A stretch of DNA of 64,000 nt, taken from Psychrobacter sp. NG25 (GTDB taxonomy: Bacteria > Pseudomonadota > Gammaproteobacteria > Pseudomonadales > Moraxellaceae). The stretch is from NCBI RefSeq assembly GCF_015234355.1, contig NZ_JADGMV010000004.1, positions 248,001 through 312,000 of the forward strand, read 5' to 3'. The position numbers were made by a program, and so were the translations under genes. The notes under the pieces were generated by a model that saw only the letters and a program-made list of their open reading frames with translations, was not told the origin of the DNA and did not search any database. Shown here piece by piece: positions 19,165 through 28,535 of this stretch (position 1 is its first letter; each line of letters starts with the position of its first letter).

Positions 19165-20283
19165 ATGACCAAGGTAAATCATCAGGCAGATACAGCAGTA
19201 GATGTGCGCCATAACTATGAACATCTGGCTCGTTTGGCGAATTTGCGCTACGTGAGTGATAATGAGCCTGGTTATGAGCGCCGACGCTGGGGTCGCGGTT
19301 TTACTTATAAGGATGCCACTGGTAACACGGTCAAAGACAAAGCATTGCGCAAGCGTTTTGATGCGTTGGTGATACCACCGATGTGGTCAAACGTTTGGAT
19401 ATGCCAAGATGAAACAGGGCATCTACAGTCGACAGGACGTGATGACAAAGCGCGCAAACAATACTTGTATCATCCAGAGTGGGATCGCGTACGTGATCGA
19501 GCGAAGTTTGATGCCATGATTGGCTTTGCAGAGGCGCTACCGAATCTACGTGCTCAGGTTGAATTAGATTTGGATGCGAAACCCTTGTCACGAGCTAATG
19601 TGCTCGCCGCGGTAGTCAAACTGTTAGAGACTACCTTAATTCGTATTGGCAATAGCCGTTATGCGAAGCTTAATAAAAGTTATGGTTTAAGCACGCTACG
19701 CAGCAAGCATGTAAATGAAACGGACAATGGACTGGCGTTTGATTTCGTCGGAAAAAGTGCAAAAGAGCACCATATTGAGCTACAAGACGAGCGTTTGATT
19801 GACATTGTACAGGCATGTTCTGAATTACCTGGCTATCAGATATTTAAATACTTAGATGATAGCGGTGTTAAGCAAGTCGTCGACAGCGCCGATATCAATG
19901 ATTATATACGCACCCATACCGGCTGTAGTGATGGCAATAGCAATATGTATAGCGCCAAGGATTTCCGGACTTGGATGGCCAGTGTCCTCGCAGTCAGTCA
20001 TTTATATGATGAGCTACAAACAGCACATGGAAAAACAATATTAGCCAGTGAGCCTAAAAGCGCTGAGCGCCAGCAACTGGTCGTTGATATGGTAAAAAGT
20101 GTGGCAGCAGAGCTAGGTAATACGCCGACTGTATGCCGCGCATCTTATATTCATCCCGTCGTTATCGATCAATTTTTAGCGGGTCAGTTTTTTGAGCTGT
20201 ACAAAAATGCCCATCGTGGACGTACCAAAAAACATCAAAGCAGTGAAGAAAAGGCGCTACTAGGCTTTTTAAGCATACGATAG
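19165..20283 (+). CDS. DNA topoisomerase IB (poxvirus/eukaryotic type)
   Basis: About 372 residues. The N-terminal domain has YVSDNEPGYERRRWGRGFTY and LVIPPMWSNVWIC. The catalytic core contains RIGNSRYAKLNKSYGLSTLRSKHV (an active-site Arg region), the RTH-containing region DFRTWMASVLAV, and the nucleophilic Tyr in RASYIHPVVI. Topo IB relaxes DNA through a 3'-phosphotyrosyl intermediate; bacterial members are scattered. ATG 19165 is preferred over 19129, which would add 12 residues; neither has a good Shine-Dalgarno. Monocistronic. Confidence 0.92.
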   Translation: MTKVNHQADTAVDVRHNYEHLARLANLRYVSDNEPGYERRRWGRGFTYKDATGNTVKDKALRKRFDALVIPPMWSNVWICQDETGHLQSTGRDDKARKQYLYHPEWDRVRDRAKFDAMIGFAEALPNLRAQVELDLDAKPLSRANVLAAVVKLLETTLIRIGNSRYAKLNKSYGLSTLRSKHVNETDNGLAFDFVGKSAKEHHIELQDERLIDIVQACSELPGYQIFKYLDDSGVKQVVDSADINDYIRTHTGCSDGNSNMYSAKDFRTWMASVLAVSHLYDELQTAHGKTILASEPKSAERQQLVVDMVKSVAAELGNTPTVCRASYIHPVVIDQFLAGQFFELYKNAHRGRTKKHQSSEEKALLGFLSIR

Positions 20284-20496
20284 TAGGCTCACTATAAAAC
20301 CTTAGGACGTTCACCTTGCTAGCCATACTAGACATCACTTAGGATGATACTCCTTGTATCGAAGTAATGGCACATTGGCTATAGAATGAATTTATATTTC
20401 TATAAAAATTAGTATTTACTATGAAAGTGATACGTTATGTATTGAAATAAACATAAAAATGCGTTACTAATAGGACATGATAAATACGAAGATATT

Positions 20497-20522
20497 AAAC
20501 GGTCTATAGGATGTGACCGTTT
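20497..20522. promoter_or_regulatory. Dyad upstream of the acyl-CoA synthetase operon
   Basis: AAACGGTC (20497-20504) and GACCGTTT (20515-20522) are perfect 8-bp inverted arms with a 10-bp spacer, about 50 bp before the start codon. The arrangement suits a dimeric repressor. The cognate protein is not evident in the window. Confidence 0.5.
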
Positions 20523-20570
20523 TACAATCACCATTTTACCAGTTATCTGTTATTGCTAAAGGATTAGCTT

Positions 20571-22274
20571 ATGAATACGGCCTTTCAAACTGCTACGATC
20601 GTTGATGTAGACGCTACTATCACACCAAAAAACTATACTGATTATTATAATAACTTCGACATGAACGCGCTGCTGTCAGAAATCTTTGGTAAGCATGTGG
20701 ACGATCGTCTGAATGCTTATATGGCTTGCTGTGGTCGTCATGTACGTGACGGTCGCGGTGATAACATTGCGCTCGTACATGAAGATACCTCCGGCAACGT
20801 GACTCGTATGAGCTTTGCTGAGCTAGATGCGGCGAGTGCGCAAGTCGCTAACTTACTACTGTTTTATGGCGTACAAGTCGGTGACCAAGTCGCGACCATG
20901 CTACCGCGTACGCCTGAGTTACTCATCGTTGTATTAGCAACTTGGCGTATCGGAGCCGTATACCAGCCGTTATTCACCGCGTTTGGTTATGATTCAATTA
21001 AGTATCGAATGGACAAAGCCAATACCAAAGTTGTTTTTACCAATCAAGAAAACCGTGGCAAATTTGAAGATTTGGCCGATCAAACCAAAATGGTCATGGT
21101 AGGTAGCGTAGAGGATGCTCAGACTTGGGGTGATGATCACTATGCCGAGTCAATGGCAGCGAAATCAAAAACTCTAGCACCTGTATCGCTTGATACTAAT
21201 GCACCATTTTTGCAAATGTTTACCTCAGGTACAGTCGGTAAATCAAAAGGCGTCAGCGTTCCATTGGCCGCGTTATCTACTTTTTATCTGTATATGCGCT
21301 ATGCGATTGATTTGCGCGACGATGATAATTATTGGAATATGGCCGATCCTGGTTGGGCGTATGGATTGTACTACGCCATTACGGGGCCCTTATTGTTAGG
21401 TATCACTACTTATTTCAATGAAGCGGGCTTTGATGCTACTCATACCCGTGACTTCATGGTGCGTCATCAGATTACCAATTTGGCGTCTTCACCGACTGCC
21501 TTTCGTATGATGAAATCTAGCGGTGTGTTTGAGCATTCACATAACGATGCCAATGCCAAACTATCTCTACGCTGTGCGAATTCAGCAGGAGAGACACTCA
21601 ATACTGAAGTCGTCAGCTGGCTAGAAACCTATCTGGGCTGCCAAGTGAAAGACCAATACGGGCAAACAGAAACGGGTATGACTTGCTGTGCCCATCATGC
21701 ACTGGCACATAAGAGTCCCGTTGGCTCGATGGGTATGGCGTTACCGGGGCATACATTGGTGGTATTAAATGATGACATGCAAGTATTGCCTGATGGTGAG
21801 CAAGGACAGCTAGCAGTCGTGGTCAGCCAATCACCTGCATTTTATTTCCGTGGCTATAGCTGGAACGAAAAACAAGCCTTTGTAGATGATTACTATCTGA
21901 CAGGCGATGTGGTCGAGCGCCACAGTGATGGCAGCTATTGGTTCTCAGGACGGGATGATGACATCATTATTACTGCAGGTTACCGAGTAGGGCCGACCGA
22001 TGTCGAAAATACGGTACTCGAACACGACGCAGTCGCAGAATCAGCAGCCGTTGGTGTGCCAGATGAGGTGCGCGGGCATACCATCAAGTCTTATGTGGTG
22101 CTAAAAGACGGTATCACTGGGAGTGAGAAGATTGCCAAAGAAATCCAAGATTTGGTACGTAAGCGTCTATCCACTCATGCGTATCCGCGTGAGGTTGAGT
22201 TTGTGACAGAATTACCCAAAACACCAAGTGGCAAAATTCAGCGCTTCTTACTACGTAGTCTGTCTGCCACATAA
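20571..22274 (+). CDS. AMP-forming acyl-CoA synthetase (ANL superfamily)
   Basis: 567 residues. Motifs of the adenylating superfamily: the phosphate loop FTSGTVGKSKGV (about residues 217-228, with Val and Ser where Thr and Pro are usual), the adenine loop KDQYGQTETGM, YLTGDVVERHSDGSYWFSGRDDD, the hinge GYRVGPTDVENTV, and the catalytic Lys in PKTPSGKIQR. It most resembles acetyl- or medium-chain acyl-CoA synthetases. AAGGA precedes the ATG. The SDR gene follows after 81 bp, which suggests an operon for activation and beta-oxidation-like breakdown of a short or branched acid. Confidence 0.88.
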   Translation: MNTAFQTATIVDVDATITPKNYTDYYNNFDMNALLSEIFGKHVDDRLNAYMACCGRHVRDGRGDNIALVHEDTSGNVTRMSFAELDAASAQVANLLLFYGVQVGDQVATMLPRTPELLIVVLATWRIGAVYQPLFTAFGYDSIKYRMDKANTKVVFTNQENRGKFEDLADQTKMVMVGSVEDAQTWGDDHYAESMAAKSKTLAPVSLDTNAPFLQMFTSGTVGKSKGVSVPLAALSTFYLYMRYAIDLRDDDNYWNMADPGWAYGLYYAITGPLLLGITTYFNEAGFDATHTRDFMVRHQITNLASSPTAFRMMKSSGVFEHSHNDANAKLSLRCANSAGETLNTEVVSWLETYLGCQVKDQYGQTETGMTCCAHHALAHKSPVGSMGMALPGHTLVVLNDDMQVLPDGEQGQLAVVVSQSPAFYFRGYSWNEKQAFVDDYYLTGDVVERHSDGSYWFSGRDDDIIITAGYRVGPTDVENTVLEHDAVAESAAVGVPDEVRGHTIKSYVVLKDGITGSEKIAKEIQDLVRKRLSTHAYPREVEFVTELPKTPSGKIQRFLLRSLSAT

Positions 22275-22355
22275 GGTCTTTATAAATTCTTTAACAGCGC
22301 GATAATCTATCCATATAAAAGTATTTAATAAAAATAGCAATTTAAAGGAATAATT

Positions 22356-23135
22356 ATGCAAATTGAAAAACACAGCTTTTTGGTGACGGGTGGTGCATCA
22401 GGTCTAGGCGAGTCAGTGGCTCGTGCTATCGTAGAGCAAGGCGGCAATGTCGTTATCGCTGACCTAAACGAGTCAGCTGGGCAAACATTGGTCGCTGAGC
22501 TAGGCAATAATGCACGCTTTGTGCGCTGTGATGTCACCAGTGGTGATGAGGTGCAAGCGGCTGTGGATATGGCCGAAAGAGAATTTGGCGGCTTACAAGG
22601 TTCTATCAACTGTGCAGGTATCGCTGTCGTACAAAAGCTGCTGGATCGTGACAATAATCCAGCAGACCTTGATTCATTCAGCCGCGGTGTTAATATCAAT
22701 CTAGTCGGTTCATTTAACGTGGCACGCTTGGTCGCGGCCAGTATCGCTAAGCGCGTGGTTAATGATAGCAGTGTTGAAAAGAATTCAGATCAAGGCATTA
22801 TTATCAATACCGCATCTATCGCAGCCTTTGATGGGCAAGTGGGGCAAGCCAGTTATTCATCATCTAAAGCGGGCGTGGTCGGTCTGACTTTACCGTTAGC
22901 GCGTGAGTTGGCTCGTCATGGTATTCGCGTGATGACTATCGCACCTGGTGTATTTGCCACACCGATGATGGATACTATTCCTGAAAAAGCTCGTGAGCAG
23001 CTAGAGGCAGGTGTTCCTTATCCTAAGCGTTTGGGTGCGCCAAATGAGTTTGCTAAATTGGCTGTCCATATCATTGATAATGCCTATCTAAATGGAGAAG
23101 TCATTCGCTTAGATGGCGCGATTCGTATGGTGTAG
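22356..23135 (+). CDS. SDR dehydrogenase, 3-hydroxyacyl-CoA dehydrogenase type II-like
   Basis: 259 residues. The NAD site is LVTGGASGLGESV (residues 8-20), CDVTSGDEV binds the adenine, and the active site includes NTASIAAFDG and YSSSKAG. The sequence pattern (IADLNES, INCAGIAVVQKLL, KRLGAPNEFAKLAVHII, LNGEVIRLDGAIRM) resembles HSD10-type 2-methyl-3-hydroxybutyryl-CoA dehydrogenases. AAAGGAA precedes the ATG. It likely oxidises a 3-hydroxyacyl-CoA made in the same pathway as the upstream synthetase; substrate inferred. Confidence 0.85.
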   Translation: MQIEKHSFLVTGGASGLGESVARAIVEQGGNVVIADLNESAGQTLVAELGNNARFVRCDVTSGDEVQAAVDMAEREFGGLQGSINCAGIAVVQKLLDRDNNPADLDSFSRGVNINLVGSFNVARLVAASIAKRVVNDSSVEKNSDQGIIINTASIAAFDGQVGQASYSSSKAGVVGLTLPLARELARHGIRVMTIAPGVFATPMMDTIPEKAREQLEAGVPYPKRLGAPNEFAKLAVHIIDNAYLNGEVIRLDGAIRMV

Positions 23136-23263
23136 TTATCTGTTTTGAATGAATGACTGAGTATTTGCCATTTTCCATATTATTTACACATTAGCAAGCG
23201 CCATGCTTTGATACATTATGATTAACTGTATTTAACGTTATTAATATCATAAAGGGTCAACTC

Positions 23264-23845
23264 ATGGCATTCTTGCGTAATCGTACTCATCATTTATTAC
23301 TTATCTTGGTTGGTCTTGGAGTGGTTACGGTTATCAGCAGCAGCGTTTTTAATTATATGACACGCGCGTCTGCGAGTAATAGTACCTTTGATAATCCAAA
23401 TAACCAGCCTATCGCTGATGTGGTGATTGATAAGGTGTTCGTTGATAAATCCGAACGCCGTTTGCAATTATTGAGTGGCGATGACGTGATTCGTACGTAT
23501 CACATTGCATTGGGCGATAGTCCTGTTGGACATAAACAGCAAGAGGGCGATCAGCGCACCCCAGTTGGCATCTATACATTAGATTATAAAAACGAGAACT
23601 CTATTGCCCATCGCTCTATCCATATCAGCTACCCCAATGCTGCCGATAAAGCACACGCCAAGCAACTGGGTGTCAGTCCAGGTGGAGATATTATGATTCA
23701 TGGTCAGATGAATGGCTTTGGTCATTTGGCTGCTATCAATCAAAAATATGATTGGACCGATGGCTGTATCGCCGTTACTGACGACGAGATGGATGAGATT
23801 ATGGCAGCAGTAACGCTTGGTACTTCTATCGAAATTGTCGAGTAG
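23264..23845 (+). CDS. L,D-transpeptidase-like protein (YkuD domain)
   Basis: 193 residues. A single N-terminal hydrophobic helix (about 10-28: LLLILVGLGVVTVISSSVFN) acts as signal anchor. The YkuD domain runs from about 48 to the end: VDKSERRLQLLSGDDVI, GDQRTPVGIYTLDYKN, and the catalytic histidine and cysteine in IMIHGQMNG and DWTDGCIAVTDDEMDEI. Such proteins cross-link peptidoglycan through meso-DAP or process it in the periplasm. AAAGGG precedes the ATG. Confidence 0.9.
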   Translation: MAFLRNRTHHLLLILVGLGVVTVISSSVFNYMTRASASNSTFDNPNNQPIADVVIDKVFVDKSERRLQLLSGDDVIRTYHIALGDSPVGHKQQEGDQRTPVGIYTLDYKNENSIAHRSIHISYPNAADKAHAKQLGVSPGGDIMIHGQMNGFGHLAAINQKYDWTDGCIAVTDDEMDEIMAAVTLGTSIEIVE

Positions 23846-24323
23846 GGCTGTTCACTGTGTTCTGATACAGTCAATCCTGTATAAATCAGAGAACGTGTCA
23901 GGAATACTCTATTTACTGTCTGCATTGCTTTCACTCTTTAATGATTTCGTTCTTTAATACTGCTACTCACTTCCACTCATTCTCCTTATATCCGTATTAT
24001 CTTCAACTGACTAGCTAATCTTAAAACGACTACCCATCATTCATATTTACTCTTGTACTAATAATGCTTTTGCATGGTTAAGCTGTGTCTATTTATATTT
24101 ATTTAATGGTGCATCTACTCTAAACGAATTTTAAATTTATCTTAAGAATATAATTAAAATATATTAATAAATAAGTGGTATGATATATCATCATTAATAG
24201 TAAGGTTTTATTTGATAATTGGCTTGAAATACTTATGTATATACCTTATATAAATGACAGATAACAGTAAGCGCTAAACCATAAAACAGCTATTGTAAAT
24301 ACTAATTATAAAAGGATAGAAAC
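23846..24323. other. Intergenic region upstream of clpB
   Basis: 478 bp with no gene I can support. The first 250 bp hold no recognisable element. The last part is very AT-rich and contains TGATATATCA (a 10-bp palindrome at 24181-24190) and the sigma-32-like promoter described separately. Confidence 0.6.
24223..24251 (+). promoter_or_regulatory. Sigma-32-like heat-shock promoter of clpB
   Basis: CTTGAAA (24223-24229) matches the -35 consensus exactly, and CCTTATAT (24244-24251) resembles the CCCCATNT -10 box, with a 14-bp spacer. It lies 72 bp before the clpB start. RpoH control of clpB is the rule in gammaproteobacteria. Confidence 0.8.
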
Positions 24324-26921
24324 ATGAGATTTGAGAAATTTACCCAAAAACTGCAATCTGCTATTCAAGAAGCACAAAGCCTAGCCTTAGGCCGCGATCA
24401 TACAGGTATCGATCCTGTGCATCTGCTTGCGGTATTGCTACAAGATGAGTCTAACTTGTCTATCTGCCAACAAGCAGGTGCTTCTATTCCTGCTCTAAAA
24501 AATGGCGTGGCAAAGGCGCTTGACGGTCAAGCAACGATTTCGGAGCCAACAGGTGATGTCAATCTAAATCCAAACTCAGTCAAAATTCTAAATTTAGCAG
24601 ACCGTCAAGCACAGAAAGAAGGTGATGATTTTATTGCCACTGAATGGGTAATGTTGGCACTGTCTGAGCAGGGCGAAACCAAAAAGATATTTGAAAGTGC
24701 TGGCGTGACAGCAAGCAAATTAAAAGTGGTCATTGAGCAGTTGCGCGGCGATGATACCGTCAATAATCAAAACGCTGAAGATCAACGTGATGCACTCAAT
24801 AAATATACGATCAATCTGACTGAACAAGCAGAGCTTGGCAAGCTGGATCCAGTGATTGGTCGTGACGAAGAAATTCGCCGTACCATTCAGGTGTTGTCAC
24901 GTCGTACCAAAAATAATCCTGTACTCATTGGTGAGCCGGGCGTTGGTAAGACGGCTATCGTCGAAGGCTTGGCGCAAAAAATCATCAATGGTGATGTGCC
25001 AGAAGGTCTGCGTCGTAAAGAAGTGTTGTCATTAGACTTGGGCGCTTTGATTGCAGGGGCAAAATTCCGCGGTGAGTTCGAAGAGCGACTCAAAAGTGTA
25101 TTGAGCGATTTGGCCAAGCAAGAAGGCAACGTCATCTTATTTATCGATGAGCTGCATACCATGGTCGGTGCTGGTAAATCTGAAGGCGCGATGGATGCTG
25201 GCAATATGCTAAAACCTGCACTGGCACGTGGTGAGCTACACTGTGTTGGTGCAACGACATTAGATGAGTATCGCAAGTATATTGAAAAAGATGCGGCGCT
25301 TGAACGTCGTTTCCAAAAAGTGTTGGTCGATGAGCCAACGGTTGAAGACACCATTGCGATTTTGCGAGGTCTCAAAGAGCGCTATGAGCTGCATCATGGG
25401 GTCGACATCCAAGACAGTGCCATCATTGCGGCTGCACGCATGAGCCACCGCTATATTACCGATCGCAAGTTGCCAGATAAGGCGATTGACTTAATTGACG
25501 AAGCAGCCAGTCGTCTGCGTATGGAGATGGATAGTAAGCCTGAAGCCCTAGGTAAGCTCGATAGTCGCTTAATTCAGTTAAAAATGCAGCGTGAAGTACT
25601 CAAGAACGAAGAAGACGCTGGTGCACAGGCAGAGCGTAAAGTACTGAATGCACAAATTGAAGAGCTTGAAAAAGAGTACGCGGATCTAAATGAAATTTGG
25701 CAAGCAGAAAAAGCGCTGGTCAAAGGCAGTCAGCAGCTAAAAGACGAGCTAGATAAGGCTCGTATTGCGTATGACAAAGCCAGTCGTGAAGGTGACTATG
25801 AGACCATGAGTAAGCTGCAATACGAAACCATTCCGCAGCTAGAGCGCCGTATCACTGAGTCTGACTTGGCAGAACAAAAAGAGCAAACAGGCGAAGGTAG
25901 TGGCGTCAAGCTACTACGTAACAAAGTCACAGACAATGAGATTGCGGAAGTGGTTGCGGCTGCCACAGGTATTCCCGTCAACAAAATGATGCAAGGCGAG
26001 CGTGAAAAAATGCTAGCAATGGAAGAAAAACTCCATGAGCGTGTGATTGGTCAAGATGAGGCGGTCGAATCGGTAGCAAATGCGGTACGCCGTAGCCGAG
26101 CGGGTTTGTCTGATCCTAACCGTCCTTCTGGCTCGTTCTTATTCCTTGGGCCTACAGGGGTCGGTAAAACTGAGCTGACCAAGTCATTGGCGAACTTCTT
26201 GTTTGATAGTGAAGATTCGATAGTGCGCATCGACATGAGTGAGTACATGGAAAAACACAGTGTCAGTCGATTGGTTGGTGCGCCTCCAGGTTATGTTGGC
26301 TACGAAGAAGGCGGTGCGTTGACTGAGGCTGTTCGCCGTAAGCCTTATAGTGTGATTTTGTTTGATGAAGTCGAGAAAGCGCATCCTGATGTGTTCAATA
26401 TATTATTACAAGTATTGGATGATGGGCGTTTGACTGACTCACAAGGTCGTGTGGTTGATTTCAAGAATACGGTGATTATTATGACCAGTAACTTGGGTTC
26501 GCATAAGATTCAAGAAATGGTCGGCGAAAGCTACGAGGATATCAAAGCTGAGGTGATGGATTCTGTTGGTCAGCATTTCCGCCCAGAGTTCGTCAACCGT
26601 ATCGATGAGATTGTGGTCTTCCATCCACTTGGTATGTCACAAATGGCAGGAATTGCTTCTATCCAGTTAGATCGTTTGCGTCAACGTTTACATGATCGTG
26701 AGATGGATATCGAGCTATCAGCGGATGCGATGAACAAGTTGGTTGCGGTCGGCTATGATCCTGTGTATGGTGCGCGCCCGCTCAAACGTGCCATTCAGCA
26801 AGAGATTGAAAACCCATTGTCATTGAAGCTGTTGGCGGGTGATTTTGTGGCAGGAGATATCATCAAAGTCGATGTCGGCTCTGATGACAAGCTGAGCTTC
26901 AATAAACTCAGAATGAGCTAA
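24324..26921 (+). CDS. clpB: ATP-dependent disaggregase ClpB
   Basis: 865 residues, full length. In order: N domain ([18 protein letters not shown]), NBD1 with Walker A GEPGVGKT and Walker [10 protein letters not shown], the long middle coiled-coil domain (about 400-530, rich in Glu, Lys and Ala), and NBD2 with [10 protein letters not shown] and [15 protein letters not shown]. The pore loops are also seen ([26 protein letters not shown]). ClpB extracts polypeptides from aggregates with DnaK. AAAAGGA precedes the ATG. Monocistronic between a heat-shock promoter and a strong terminator. Confidence 0.99.
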   Translation: MRFEKFTQKLQSAIQEAQSLALGRDHTGIDPVHLLAVLLQDESNLSICQQAGASIPALKNGVAKALDGQATISEPTGDVNLNPNSVKILNLADRQAQKEGDDFIATEWVMLALSEQGETKKIFESAGVTASKLKVVIEQLRGDDTVNNQNAEDQRDALNKYTINLTEQAELGKLDPVIGRDEEIRRTIQVLSRRTKNNPVLIGEPGVGKTAIVEGLAQKIINGDVPEGLRRKEVLSLDLGALIAGAKFRGEFEERLKSVLSDLAKQEGNVILFIDELHTMVGAGKSEGAMDAGNMLKPALARGELHCVGATTLDEYRKYIEKDAALERRFQKVLVDEPTVEDTIAILRGLKERYELHHGVDIQDSAIIAAARMSHRYITDRKLPDKAIDLIDEAASRLRMEMDSKPEALGKLDSRLIQLKMQREVLKNEEDAGAQAERKVLNAQIEELEKEYADLNEIWQAEKALVKGSQQLKDELDKARIAYDKASREGDYETMSKLQYETIPQLERRITESDLAEQKEQTGEGSGVKLLRNKVTDNEIAEVVAAATGIPVNKMMQGEREKMLAMEEKLHERVIGQDEAVESVANAVRRSRAGLSDPNRPSGSFLFLGPTGVGKTELTKSLANFLFDSEDSIVRIDMSEYMEKHSVSRLVGAPPGYVGYEEGGALTEAVRRKPYSVILFDEVEKAHPDVFNILLQVLDDGRLTDSQGRVVDFKNTVIIMTSNLGSHKIQEMVGESYEDIKAEVMDSVGQHFRPEFVNRIDEIVVFHPLGMSQMAGIASIQLDRLRQRLHDREMDIELSADAMNKLVAVGYDPVYGARPLKRAIQQEIENPLSLKLLAGDFVAGDIIKVDVGSDDKLSFNKLRMS

Positions 26922-26959
26922 GATCTAAGACAAACAGACCGTTTTCTTGATAAAACTAG

Positions 26960-26998
26960 CCCCTTATTTACCTATATTTTATATAGGTAAATAAGGGG
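26960..26998 (+). terminator. Rho-independent terminator of clpB
   Basis: An 18-bp perfect stem (26960-26977 with 26981-26998, outer CCCC/GGGG) closes a TTT loop and is followed by five T. Confidence 0.95.
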
Positions 26999-27103
26999 TT
27001 TTTATGTTGTGGGCTATTATTATTTACCGTTTTCATGCTTTTACTATGTTATAAATAACCTAAGTACTCATAAGACGAATGTAAAATAAATGGAGATTAC
27101 AAC

Positions 27104-28357
27104 ATGGCGATAATCAACAAAAAATATCTAAGTGCACCATTAACTTTACCGATTATATTAGTGACATTGCTGATGAGCACGTCTGCTTGCTCCAATCAGT
27201 CAGTAGTCAATACCAATGAAGATCTGGCAGAATACAAGGACGCCAAAACCTCGGATGCTCATTCTTCTATGAGCGCTGATAAACCAGAATTTTCCACTGA
27301 AATCATTGCTACTTTTGATGAACCTTGGGCGATGACAGCGTTACCTAAAGCAGATAATTCACCACAAAAAATCTTGGTGACACAAAAGACAGGTGAGTTA
27401 TTTATAGTTGATACCACAACAGGTGCGAAGACAGCAGTGACTGGCGTACCAGCAGTCGCTTATGGCGGGCAAGGAGGACTGGGTGATGTCATTATTGCAC
27501 CAGATTTTGCTAGTACCAATAACATATATGTTAGCTATGTTGAAGCAGGGGAAGGTGCTGATAGTGGTAAATTTGGTGCGAAAGTCATCAAGGCAACATT
27601 GATAGATTTAGATACCAGTACGCCAAGTTTGCAAGCCATTATGCCAATCTGGGAGCAATCTCCAAAAGTAAAAGGGCAAGGTCATTACAGTCATCGCCTC
27701 TTATTTTCACCTGATGGGCAATATTTATACGTCAGTTCAGGCGAGCGCCAAGAAAAAACCCCAGCGCAAGATATGAGTGTCAATCTAGGTAAAATTATAC
27801 GTCTAAATGCTGACGGATCTATCCCAGCAGACAATCCATTTTCGAATGATACAAATGACATCGCCAAGCAGTTTTGGACGATAGGTCATCGCAATATATT
27901 GGGTATGGCATTCGATGACAGCGGACAGTTATGGGCGCACGAGATGGGCCCAAGAGGCGGTGATGAGTTTAATCTGATTAAAAAAGGTAAAAACTATGGC
28001 TGGCCGCTCGTGTCTAATGGCCGAAATTATTCGGGGGTTGATATCCCTGATCATGATACTCAGCCTGAGTTTGAAGCACCTGAGATTACATGGACCCCAG
28101 TCATATCACCTTCATCGATGAGTGTTTACTCTGCGGGTACAGTGGATGACTTTCCAGAGTGGCAAGGCAATATGCTGATTAGTGGTTTATCGTCTAAAGC
28201 GCTTATCGTAGTGGGCATAAGTGAAGACAATACCGCCGCTGAGCGTTATCGCTATGACATGGGTGAGCGTATACGCAGTGTGCTAGCAGTAGATGGGCAA
28301 GTGTGGACACTTGAAGACGGTAATGATGCACAATTACTCAGATTATTGCCCAAATAA
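27104..28357 (+). CDS. PQQ-dependent sugar dehydrogenase-like lipoprotein (YliI/aldose dehydrogenase type)
   Basis: 417 residues. The signal peptide ends in a lipobox (LLMSTSAC), so the protein is likely lipid-anchored in the periplasm. The six-bladed propeller of the soluble GDH family is seen: FDEPWAMTALP, YGGQGGLGDVIIAPDF, YVSYVEAG, GHYSHRLLFSPDGQYLYVSSGER, FWTIGHRNILGMAFDDSGQLWAHEMGPRGGDEFN and KNYGWPLVSNG. Histidines in HYSHR and GHRN match the catalytic and PQQ-binding positions of the family. It oxidises aldoses in known cases; the true substrate is unknown. GGAGA precedes the ATG. Confidence 0.9.
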   Translation: MAIINKKYLSAPLTLPIILVTLLMSTSACSNQSVVNTNEDLAEYKDAKTSDAHSSMSADKPEFSTEIIATFDEPWAMTALPKADNSPQKILVTQKTGELFIVDTTTGAKTAVTGVPAVAYGGQGGLGDVIIAPDFASTNNIYVSYVEAGEGADSGKFGAKVIKATLIDLDTSTPSLQAIMPIWEQSPKVKGQGHYSHRLLFSPDGQYLYVSSGERQEKTPAQDMSVNLGKIIRLNADGSIPADNPFSNDTNDIAKQFWTIGHRNILGMAFDDSGQLWAHEMGPRGGDEFNLIKKGKNYGWPLVSNGRNYSGVDIPDHDTQPEFEAPEITWTPVISPSSMSVYSAGTVDDFPEWQGNMLISGLSSKALIVVGISEDNTAAERYRYDMGERIRSVLAVDGQVWTLEDGNDAQLLRLLPK

Positions 28358-28417
28358 CATCGAAATAACATCGAATTAACGATATATTTACCTACCTGTG
28401 TATTTAATTATTTTAAT

Positions 28418-28455
28418 AAAACTATTAAATTCTTTTAGAGTAAATTAATAGTTTT
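28418..28455. promoter_or_regulatory. AT-rich inverted repeat between the sugar dehydrogenase and the first BCCT gene
   Basis: AAAACTATTAA (28418-28428) and TTAATAGTTTT (28445-28455) are perfect 11-bp arms with a 16-nt loop. It may be a weak terminator for the upstream gene or an operator for the downstream transporter. Confidence 0.4.
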
Positions 28456-28497
28456 AACAAGTTTTATTTTGTAATTGATTGATAGTTAAGACCTATT

Positions 28498-28508
28498 TTG
28501 TTAAGGTA
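28498..28508 (+). promoter_or_regulatory. Conserved leader element of BCCT copy 1
   Basis: TTGTTAAGGTA here recurs at 32239-32249 before BCCT copy 3, at the same distance (28 bp) from the ATG; a few further positions (CC, TTGAGA) also match. No similar element is clear before copy 2. It is most simply a remnant of the gene duplication, and may include promoter or translation signals. Confidence 0.5.
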
Positions 28509-28535
28509 ACGTTCCTTGAAACTTGAGACTTGCAC

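Noticed and set aside
24887..25375. 162-residue open frame on the minus strand within clpB
   Set aside because: It is antisense to the clpB coding sequence, with low-complexity Ser/Arg-rich translation and no ribosome-binding site; a frame shadow of a conserved gene.
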